The notes under the pieces were generated by a model. That model did no database searches. It saw nothing but the letters and a program-made list of their open reading frames with translations, and had not been told where the DNA came from. Shown here piece after piece: positions 1 to 7,104 of a stretch of DNA of 43,728 bases. This DNA is from CAJQND01 sp051010055 (GTDB taxonomy: Bacteria; Pseudomonadota; Alphaproteobacteria; Rhizobiales; CAJQND01). Numbering within the stretch: position 1 is the stretch's first letter; every line of letters begins with the position of its first letter. The stretch covers positions 1-43,728 of the forward strand of contig JBPCVY010000237.1 of the NCBI GenBank assembly GCA_051010055.1. The letters run 5' to 3'. A program made the position numbers and the translations under genes.

Positions 1-2
1 GC

Positions 3-650
3 GATGCATCTGGAAACATGGCGGGTTTCAATGTTGAAATCATGCAGGCAATCTGCACCACGTTGCGCATTCAATGCACTTTCGCCACCGCGCCTTACAA
101 TCAGCTTTTCACAGCGCTGGCAAATGGCGAGGCAGATGTTGCTGCTGCATCAATTGCGCGTTCGCGCGGCAACTTCTCCCGCGCTGACTTTTCTAAGCCA
201 TATTTCCGCTCAGGTGCCCGGTTTGCGGTGCGGGTTCAAAACCCTTCCGGTGATGCCAGCCCGCGCGAGTTTTCTGGGCGCAGGCTCGGAGTTGTCGGCG
301 GCACGGCGTTTGAGGCCTTTTTGAAAGCCTACTATGGCCGTTCGAAAATCCTGACATTCGAAACCCACGAAGAGGCAGCCGAGGCCCTTCGCGTGGGAAA
401 TATTGATGCCCTGTTCGGTGACAATCTAGCGCTCACCTTCTGGATTCAAGGCGAGGCCTCGCGTGACTGCTGCAAGCTTATGCCCGGTGCGTTCTGGGAA
501 AGCTTCTATTTCGGCGACGGCGCGGGGCTTGCAACCCGTTTGGGCGATAAAAAGAACCTAGATGTTCTCAACTATGGCCTGGATCGCATTAAAATTGCCG
601 GGTCATATGACGCTATCTTCCGTAAATTTTTCCCGCTGCCTTTCGAATAA
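3..650 (+). CDS. Family 3 extracellular solute-binding protein, 5' truncated by window
   Basis: This is the C-terminal part of a periplasmic solute-binding protein of the amino-acid/polar type (SBP_bac_3), which would deliver a ligand to an ABC transporter. The frame is open to the window edge, and the residues before the first ATG at 18 (D-A-S-G-N) match the usual family context 'DASGNMAGFNVEI', so the real start lies upstream. Other family-like stretches are 'ANGEADVAAASIARS', a Phe-Ser-Lys-Pro-Tyr segment, and a late region with conserved Gly/Asp around residues 130-200. No permease or ATPase gene is visible, so the ligand cannot be assigned. The gene ends convergently, one base from the desaturase-family gene on the other strand. 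Confidence 0.85.
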   Translation, partial: DASGNMAGFNVEIMQAICTTLRIQCTFATAPYNQLFTALANGEADVAAASIARSRGNFSRADFSKPYFRSGARFAVRVQNPSGDASPREFSGRRLGVVGGTAFEAFLKAYYGRSKILTFETHEEAAEALRVGNIDALFGDNLALTFWIQGEASRDCCKLMPGAFWESFYFGDGAGLATRLGDKKNLDVLNYGLDRIKIAGSYDAIFRKFFPLPFE

Positions 651-651
651 T

Positions 652-1467
652 CTACTTTTCGTCGGCGGGCTTCTTGCGCTGGAACGGAAACGTCAGACAC
701 CAATCCAGACGGGATGGTTTGTCTGTTTGCTGATCAGAAAGCCCTATCGTCATGCCATCATGGCCACCTTCGGGCTGTTCGGTGTAACTGCCAAACAGGC
801 GGTCCCAGAACGACAAGTTGAAGCCGTAGTTGGTATCGGCTTCACGGCGCAAAATTGAATGGTGCACCCGGTGCATGTCGGGCGTGACGATTGCCAACCT
901 CAAAACCCGGTCAACCGAGGAGGGGATTTTCAAGTTTGCATGGTTGAACATGGCGCAGCCGTTAAGCAGGATTTCGAAAAGGAAGACGCCCAAAGCCGGT
1001 GCGCCAAGCAAAATGATCACCAGGAATTTGAACAAGAGCGACAGCACAATCTCGATGGGATGAAAGCGCAAACCGCTGGAAGCATCCAAATCCCTGTCGG
1101 CATGGTGCACCCGGTGAACAAGCCAGAACACCGGCACCTTGTGTGCTGCCACATGCTGCCAGTAGATGGCGAAGTCGAGGATGATGACCGTAAGGGTAAC
1201 TTCTAGCCAGAACGGCCAGTCCAGATAGGAAAACAGCCCATAGTTCTTACTGCTTGCCCAGATGGCCACCCCGACGGCAAGAACCGGGAATAAAAGGCGC
1301 AAAACGATGCTGTCGATGATCACCAGGCCGAAATTGGTGACCCAGCGCGGAACACGCGATTGCACCCGCTCTTTGCGCGGCAGTGCGAACTCCAGCAACG
1401 CCATTGCCAAAAAAACACCGGCAAAAGCCAACATCCGGATCAAGCTTTCATTTTCGATCCAATTCAT
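652..1467 (-). CDS. Sterol desaturase / fatty acid hydroxylase family membrane protein
   Basis: This 271-residue integral membrane protein belongs to the fatty acid hydroxylase superfamily, non-haem di-iron enzymes that hydroxylate or desaturate lipid-like substrates. The histidine clusters that bind iron are present: an H-x3-H ('HVAAH') followed by 'HRVHH' near residues 105-120, and a second 'HRVHH' near residues 200-205 after 'TPDM'. Hydrophobic segments occupy roughly residues 10-30, 45-70, 85-105 and 145-175. The substrate cannot be read from the sequence; bacterial members act on ornithine lipids, carotenoids or sterol-like molecules. The ATG at 1467 is the natural start. No operon partner is evident. 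Confidence 0.85.
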   Translation of the reverse strand: MNWIENESLIRMLAFAGVFLAMALLEFALPRKERVQSRVPRWVTNFGLVIIDSIVLRLLFPVLAVGVAIWASSKNYGLFSYLDWPFWLEVTLTVIILDFAIYWQHVAAHKVPVFWLVHRVHHADRDLDASSGLRFHPIEIVLSLLFKFLVIILLGAPALGVFLFEILLNGCAMFNHANLKIPSSVDRVLRLAIVTPDMHRVHHSILRREADTNYGFNLSFWDRLFGSYTEQPEGGHDGMTIGLSDQQTDKPSRLDWCLTFPFQRKKPADEK

Positions 1468-1545
1468 GTGAGCTATTCTACACCTTTGTGTTGCAGTTTG
1501 GCTTCACCGGCATTCACTATCACTTGTTAAACGGGAACAACAGTC

Positions 1546-2175
1546 TTGCAGTTTCTTTTCGATAGTTCACAAAACACATCCCCGGTGTTTTTGTTCGCCC
1601 ATGGCGCAGGCGTAGGCATGGATTCTGCCTTTATGGAGGTAATGGCCCATGGCCTGGCCGAAAAGGGTATTGGCGTTGCCCGGTTCGAGTTCGCCTATAT
1701 GGCCGCACGGCGGGATGATGGGCGGAAGAGACCACCACCGCGCACGCCAAAGCTGGAAGAAGAATTCGGCGGAGCAATTGAAGCGCTGCAGGCTAAGGGG
1801 CCTTTGTTTATCGGCGGCAAATCAATGGGCGGGCGCATTGCCAGCATGATTGCCGACGGGCTTTTCCTGGAAGAAAAAATTTCCGGCGTTTTATGCCTTG
1901 GTTATCCGTTTCATCCGCCCGGAAATCCTGTGAATTTGCGCACCGCACACCTTGAAGGGTTAAAAACGCCCGCGCTTATCTGCCAGGGAACGCGCGATCC
2001 ATTTGGAACAATATACGAGGTTGGCGGCTACAAGCTGTCAAATGCCATCGAACTTGCGTGGATTGACGATGGTGATCACAGCTTCAAACCCCGCAGGGCT
2101 TCTGGGCGTTCGCTTGAACAGAACATGGCGCAAGCAATTGACGGCGTTGCCGGCTTTATCAAGCGCAACACATAA
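1546..2175 (+). CDS. Small alpha/beta hydrolase (KANL3/Tex30-like family)
   Basis: This 209-residue cytosolic alpha/beta-hydrolase resembles the KANL3/Tex30 and dienelactone-hydrolase-like group. The oxyanion region 'FAHGAGVGMDS' lies near residues 18-28. The nucleophile elbow 'GGKSMGGR' lies near residues 90-97, so the nucleophile is Ser. A candidate acid occurs in 'GTRDPFG' and the catalytic His in 'DDGDHSFKP'. The start is a TTG at 1546 with a GGGAA element about 8 bases upstream; no in-frame ATG precedes the conserved beta strand. The substrate is unknown. The gene ends convergently, two bases from the TerB-domain gene. Confidence 0.75.
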   Translation: MQFLFDSSQNTSPVFLFAHGAGVGMDSAFMEVMAHGLAEKGIGVARFEFAYMAARRDDGRKRPPPRTPKLEEEFGGAIEALQAKGPLFIGGKSMGGRIASMIADGLFLEEKISGVLCLGYPFHPPGNPVNLRTAHLEGLKTPALICQGTRDPFGTIYEVGGYKLSNAIELAWIDDGDHSFKPRRASGRSLEQNMAQAIDGVAGFIKRNT

Positions 2176-2177
2176 CT

Positions 2178-2591
2178 TTAGATACGTGAAAGCCGCGCCT
2201 GGGCGCCGCGCTCAATCGCTGCGGTGGTGAGTTTGTCGAGGGCAAATCTGTCGCGCAACATGGCAAGAAACCGGATTTCCGTTTTCTGAACAGCCAGATC
2301 AACCGCGGCCACTTCAACCGCCAGCGCATAGGCGCATTCATGCAACCTTTCCGGCAGGTCTTTTTGAATAAGCCCCAAAACGGCGTCCAGGCCGCCCTCG
2401 GCTGAGAGCATTTCCCCGCATTCCTGGGCCACATAAACAAGGCGTTCAGGGTCAAAGCCCTGAAAAGCCGGCAATGTTTGAACGATGCGGCCAATCCGCT
2501 CCAGTTCGCTGTCAGTGATTGCTCTGTCCACACCGGCCATGGTGACCATTACATAAATGAGCGCCTGATGGTGGCTAATCGTACGCGACAT
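2178..2591 (-). CDS. TerB-domain (tellurite resistance TerB family) protein
   Basis: This 137-residue, all-helical protein has the TerB fold. The N-terminal stretch 'VMVTMAGVDRAITDSELERI' is the acidic TerB/DjlA-type motif in which acidic residues may bind a metal, and a second repeat-like part follows around residues 85-115. TerB-like proteins are associated with stress responses and membrane-linked complexes, but 'tellurite resistance' is only a family label: no terA, terC, terD or terE gene is near. It begins 34 bases after the stop of the Fe-S helicase gene on the same strand and is probably the last gene of that operon. Its precise role is unknown. Confidence 0.75.
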   Translation of the reverse strand: MSRTISHHQALIYVMVTMAGVDRAITDSELERIGRIVQTLPAFQGFDPERLVYVAQECGEMLSAEGGLDAVLGLIQKDLPERLHECAYALAVEVAAVDLAVQKTEIRFLAMLRDRFALDKLTTAAIERGAQARLSRI

Positions 2592-2625
2592 GTGAATGCC
2601 TCTTTCGGTTTAGTTTTTTCGCAAG

Positions 2626-5508
2626 TTAGTTAGTCGGGCGATTTGCAGCAAGAGCCGGAGTGAGGAATTCGCCAATATCTTCGATGGCTTCCACCAGGCC
2701 AACCCGCTTGATCTCAATATCATTCGGAAATGCGGTTGCAAAGCGGCTCGCGAGCCTTGGGTCCAATACCACGAACACGCCCTTATCCGTCTTCTTCCGA
2801 ATAAGACGCCCGAATGCCTGCCGCAGTTTCAGGCGCACCTGCATATCGGTCCAGGCGCTGCCGCCCAGCTTTTCACGGCGTGCCCGTTCAAGGATTGAAG
2901 GCACCGGCCATGGCACCCGGTCAAGCACTATCAGACGAAGCGCATCGCCTGGCACATCAACGCCATCGCGCACCGCGTCGGTGCCGAGCAGGCATGAGTT
3001 CTTTTCAGCCCGGAACATGTCGACCAAGGTGCCAATATCAACCGGATCGATGTGCTGGGCGTAAAGGGCAAGACCATTACCCGACAAAGGCTCAACAATG
3101 CGCTCATAGATTTTGCGCAAGCGGGAAATGGCGGTGAACAAACCCAGCGCGCCGCCGTTCGCTGCAAGAAACAGTTCCCGGTAGGCCGCTGCCACCTGAT
3201 CCATGTTCTCCCGGTTCACATCATTGACCACAACAATCCTGGCCTGTTCGCTATAGTCGAACGGGGAGGGATGGGCGTAGCGCTGTACCGGATAAGGTAG
3301 ATGGGCAACGCCGGTGCGCATTTCTGCGTTCTGCCAGTCATCAGGCAGCTCAGGTGGGCGGTCTTTCAGCGTGGCGGATGTGATAAGCACACCGTCAGTT
3401 TGTTCCAGCACAGTGCGGGCAAAAGGTATGGTCGGGTCAATCCAATGGGCGTGCATGCCCACATCAATTTCCCGGCCATATGCGGTTTCGATGGCAAACC
3501 AATCGACATGGCCGTCGGTCTTTTCATTTCTCAGCTGGCTCAGGATTTCACACCAGGACGCAACCATGATTTCGCTGCGCCTGCGCAATGATCTGGAAAC
3601 GGAATCAATGCGAGTGCGTTCGGAGGTGTCAAGTTCGTTGGCTTCATCATCAAGCCGCGCCAGCAACAGGCCAGAGAGCGCATTCATTGGGCGGGCAAGC
3701 CCGGCAAGGGCTGCCTGGAAATCCTCCGCAGCTTCCGGCAAGCCTTCAATACATGGGCGGCAATCAGTTTCCAGGGTATAGCCGGTTTCCCCGGTGCGGG
3801 CCTGAACCTGCTCGCACACCTTGCACAAAAAGTGCTCGGCAAGCCCCTCCGGCATACCGGCCTGGATACGGCGCTGCCAGCCGGGACCGGGCAGCTCGCG
3901 TGCTTTTGCTTCAATTGCCGCCAGAAGTTTTTCTTCCCTGTCGTGCTCCTCGCCAATGAGATCGCCAAGCCGGTCGGCGAGGGAGCGCCCGCGCCTTGAA
4001 CGCGTTTCAGGACCCCTGATCCAGCGCCGCAATTCGCTGGTTTCCATCCCTGTAAGGTGGCTGGAAAAGGCACTGTCGGCGGCATCAAAGATGTGATGGC
4101 CCTCATCGAAAACAAGCCTTCGGATATGGCCGGACGTGCTTTGCTCCTCATCGGTTTCCGGCGCGCCCAAGGCGGCATCCATGGCCGCCTGGATCATGAC
4201 AAGCGCATGGTTTGCCACCACAATGTCTGCCTTGCGCGATGATCGGACGGCCTTTTCGATGAAGCATTTCCGGTAGTGGGGACAGGCCGTAAAAATGCAC
4301 TCCCCGCGCCGGTCCGTAAGCCCCAATTGCTGCGGTGTGAGCGCCCGCTCCGATCCTCCGGGCGACAAGTCTGAGAAGATGGTCATGAGCCAGGCTGGAA
4401 AATCCCCGCCAACCATGTCACCATCCTTGCTGGCACGCACCCACCGCACAATAAGCGCGGCCAGCAATGCGCCCCTGGCATTGCCCCGGTTAATGGATGT
4501 CATGCGCTCTTGCAGATTGTAGAGGCAGATATAGTTTTCGCGCCCTTTGCGCACGACGATTTTATGGCGGCGCTCGGCAGGGTCGGGAAAAAACCGCGCT
4601 GTTTCCTGCTCCAGCTGGCGTTGCAGGTTCTTGGTGTAGGTTGAAACCCAAACCGTGCCGGAATTCTTGGCCGACCAAATGCTCGCCGGTGAAAGATAGC
4701 CGAGTGTTTTGCCAAGCCCCGTACCGGCTTCGGCCAGCACCACGCGCCCTTCGCGCGGAACGTTCTTGGGAGCAAAGGCCTCAGCGCATTGAGCAGCATA
4801 TTCCTGTTGTTCAAGGCGCACTTCCGCATCTTGCCCGACAACTTTCTCCAGAACAGACATGGCTTCTTCGCCAGCCACTGGATTGGAGGCAGGTTGCGGG
4901 CGCTGGGCATCATCTTCCCATTCCTTCAGCCTGTCCCAAACATTGAGCCCGGTGGCAAAGGCGGAAATGTCTGCCTTTGCCCCGCCGGCCTCCAAGGCCC
5001 CCAAAACAAACTTTGCCCAAGGCCAGTTGGCGCTCTCAAGGAAAGTGGCAATTTGTGCGGTTTCGCGAACATTCGGGTAGTTTTTGCCGGCCAGTTCAGT
5101 AAGAAGAGCCCTGGCCGCGCGCCAAATCAGCTCAGGTGTTTCCAAGCCATCTTTAATATCTTGAACCTGGACCGCGCGGGCAATTCCAGATGGGGTGGGC
5201 AGGGCAAACCTTGCCGGGTGAACGAAGGCGAAAAGCTCGGCAATATCAAAATGGCGCTGTTCGGATGCAGCCCCCACAAGGCTTTTGCCGGCGTTCGATA
5301 TAAGGCCTATCCGGCGGATGAGAAAAGGGCTGTGGCAGGTTATGTGCGCGGCGTCGGACAGTCGCTTCAGCATTGTGCCAGCATCCAGATGCTGGGCCTT
5401 GCCTTCCTGCGTCCTAACGCTGGCCGAAATCCCGTTTAGGCTGGCAACAGGCAATTGCGAAAGCGCTTCAAACAACGCATCGAGGCGATCGTTTGGTGAC
5501 TGAACCAT
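2626..5508 (-). CDS. XPD/DinG-type Fe-S superfamily 2 DNA helicase
   Basis: This 960-residue ATP-dependent DNA helicase is of the DinG/XPD/Rad3 type (helicase C2). Walker A is 'AEAGTGLGKTLGYLSPA' and Walker B is a DEGH box in 'VFDEGHHIFDAAD'. Between them lie four cysteines, one in 'ENYIC' and three in 'CIFTACPHYRKC', spaced as expected for a [4Fe-4S] cluster. The C-terminal motor domain has 'GTDAVRDGVDVPG' and a Q-x2-GR-x-IR motif. The frame extends upstream to a TTG at 5547, but the ATG at 5508 is preferred because a perfect AAGGAG sits a few bases upstream. It lies directly downstream of the TsaE fusion gene and upstream of the TerB-domain gene. Likely roles are repair or R-loop/D-loop unwinding; the N-terminal ~240 residues are not recognised. 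Confidence 0.85.
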   Translation of the reverse strand: MVQSPNDRLDALFEALSQLPVASLNGISASVRTQEGKAQHLDAGTMLKRLSDAAHITCHSPFLIRRIGLISNAGKSLVGAASEQRHFDIAELFAFVHPARFALPTPSGIARAVQVQDIKDGLETPELIWRAARALLTELAGKNYPNVRETAQIATFLESANWPWAKFVLGALEAGGAKADISAFATGLNVWDRLKEWEDDAQRPQPASNPVAGEEAMSVLEKVVGQDAEVRLEQQEYAAQCAEAFAPKNVPREGRVVLAEAGTGLGKTLGYLSPASIWSAKNSGTVWVSTYTKNLQRQLEQETARFFPDPAERRHKIVVRKGRENYICLYNLQERMTSINRGNARGALLAALIVRWVRASKDGDMVGGDFPAWLMTIFSDLSPGGSERALTPQQLGLTDRRGECIFTACPHYRKCFIEKAVRSSRKADIVVANHALVMIQAAMDAALGAPETDEEQSTSGHIRRLVFDEGHHIFDAADSAFSSHLTGMETSELRRWIRGPETRSRRGRSLADRLGDLIGEEHDREEKLLAAIEAKARELPGPGWQRRIQAGMPEGLAEHFLCKVCEQVQARTGETGYTLETDCRPCIEGLPEAAEDFQAALAGLARPMNALSGLLLARLDDEANELDTSERTRIDSVSRSLRRRSEIMVASWCEILSQLRNEKTDGHVDWFAIETAYGREIDVGMHAHWIDPTIPFARTVLEQTDGVLITSATLKDRPPELPDDWQNAEMRTGVAHLPYPVQRYAHPSPFDYSEQARIVVVNDVNRENMDQVAAAYRELFLAANGGALGLFTAISRLRKIYERIVEPLSGNGLALYAQHIDPVDIGTLVDMFRAEKNSCLLGTDAVRDGVDVPGDALRLIVLDRVPWPVPSILERARREKLGGSAWTDMQVRLKLRQAFGRLIRKKTDKGVFVVLDPRLASRFATAFPNDIEIKRVGLVEAIEDIGEFLTPALAANRPTN

Positions 5509-5550
5509 CCCGCTCCTTCCAATCAAGGCCTGTTGGCACTTGGGCAAAAA

Positions 5551-7092
5551 TCAATCTTGCCCCAGCGTCTCGCGCTTGTCTGCCGGCAGGTGTTCTTCGA
5601 ACCATGCTTTTAGTTCCGGCAAGTGGCCTGCCTTCAATGTTCGCGTCACATAGCGCGACAGGCGCGGAATGTGCTTGAGATAATCATCCTTACCATCGCG
5701 CTGTTTCAAACGCACGAAAATGCCCAGAATTTTTGAATTCCTCTGCAGGGCGAGAATGGAATAAGCGCGCCGGAATGCTTCCTCATCAAATTTGGGGTCA
5801 TCAGCGCCGCGGGCAGCACAATAGTAATCGAGCAAATCCCGCTCAACATCTGCTGGAACGTCCACACGGGCATCTTGCAGTAAGGAGACAAGGTCGTATG
5901 CCGGATGACCCATCAACCCATCCTGGAAATCCAGAAGGCCAACGCGCTTGAGCCCATCACGCTCCGGTAGCCACATAAGGTTCGGGGAATGGTAGTCCCG
6001 CAAAACCCATACGGGGCGGTGGGTTTCCAATTCCGGCCAATGGGCGCGCCAAGCTTGCAGGAATTCATCCCGGTGCCCTTGTGGTGCAGGCTCTCCATAA
6101 ACGGCAGGCCAGAACCAGTCGAGCAGGAGTTCAGCTTCAATCTCCATCGCCTTATGGTCATAGGCGGGGATTGTGTAAGTGCCCGTGCCCTCAACGGCGA
6201 TATCAGCTTGCGGTTCCTGGTTGGCCAGATGGCATAAGACATCCACGGCCACCTGGTAGGGTTCGCTCATATCATTGGCCGGGTCTTTCAGCATGGCGCC
6301 GAAAACATCATCACCAAAATCTTCGATCACCAGCAGCCCGCTTTGAAGATCGCTTGCAATGACTTCAGGTGCGCTCAATCCCTTGTCGCACAACCCCTTG
6401 GCCATGGCCGCGAAAGCAGTGACGTTCTCGGCAAGGTGGGCGATTTGGCTGTATGGTTTGCCATCGCGCACAGGCGGTCCGTCCGGCTGGGCAGGGCTGT
6501 CCATCAAGATGGTGGGTGGCGCGCTGGCGAGACGCTCATAGCGGCGGGTGGATGCATCGCCTTTGAGGAAATATCTGGCGCAATCTGAAAGGCCCTCGCC
6601 TTCAAGGAACTTTCTTACCGTCTCCATCCGGTCAATCCGGTCCGCCCAGTCGCCATTAGCGGTTATGGTTGCGATGCGGCCTGCGGTTTCCGGATCGCTC
6701 AGCTCAATTGTGAGCAAGTCTTGCGGCAGCAAGCCTTCGGCCCGTTCTGGCCATTCCACCACGCAGGCGCTTTGGCGCAATCCACCCAGAAACCCAAGCT
6801 CAATGGCCTCGCTTTCATCAGACAGGCGGTAAAGGTCGAAATGAGTGATGGGAACGCGGGTGAACTCATAGGCTTGCGCCAGCGTAAAGGTGGGGCTTGG
6901 TACTTCGAACGCGCCTGCCTCCGGTGCCAGGGCGCGGATTATTGCCCGCGCCAGGGTGGTTTTGCCCGCACCCAGATCACCTGATAGGGCAATGACATCG
7001 CCAGGCTTTATGAATAGGGATAGCTCAACGCCAAGGGCCTCGGTTGCTTCAGCATCTGGCAGGCGGCGGACGGCACCGGAAGATTTCATCAT
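5551..7092 (-). CDS. Bifunctional TsaE ATPase / AmgK-like phosphotransferase fusion
   Basis: This 513-residue protein fuses two enzymes. Residues 1 to about 150 are TsaE, the ATPase needed for t6A37 tRNA modification, with P-loop 'LSGDLGAGKTTLARA' and the family motif 'VEWPER'. Residues from about 165 form an aminoglycoside-phosphotransferase-fold kinase like AmgK (N-acetylmuramate/N-acetylglucosamine 1-kinase): 'KGDASTRRYERL', catalytic loop 'LRDYHSPNLMWL' and metal-binding 'LLDFQDG'. Such fusions are common in Rhizobiales, where murU (nucleotidyltransferase) usually follows; here the helicase gene follows instead. An ATG at 7089 is an alternative start. The gap to the upstream divL-like gene is only 12 bases, so the two are probably co-transcribed. 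Confidence 0.9.
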   Translation of the reverse strand: MMKSSGAVRRLPDAEATEALGVELSLFIKPGDVIALSGDLGAGKTTLARAIIRALAPEAGAFEVPSPTFTLAQAYEFTRVPITHFDLYRLSDESEAIELGFLGGLRQSACVVEWPERAEGLLPQDLLTIELSDPETAGRIATITANGDWADRIDRMETVRKFLEGEGLSDCARYFLKGDASTRRYERLASAPPTILMDSPAQPDGPPVRDGKPYSQIAHLAENVTAFAAMAKGLCDKGLSAPEVIASDLQSGLLVIEDFGDDVFGAMLKDPANDMSEPYQVAVDVLCHLANQEPQADIAVEGTGTYTIPAYDHKAMEIEAELLLDWFWPAVYGEPAPQGHRDEFLQAWRAHWPELETHRPVWVLRDYHSPNLMWLPERDGLKRVGLLDFQDGLMGHPAYDLVSLLQDARVDVPADVERDLLDYYCAARGADDPKFDEEAFRRAYSILALQRNSKILGIFVRLKQRDGKDDYLKHIPRLSRYVTRTLKAGHLPELKAWFEEHLPADKRETLGQD

Positions 7093-7104
7093 GGGCTCTA
7101 AAAC

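Noticed and set aside
5509..5547. Upstream TTG start for the helicase gene
   Set aside because: The ATG at 5508 has a perfect AAGGAG; the TTG has none and would add unconserved residues.
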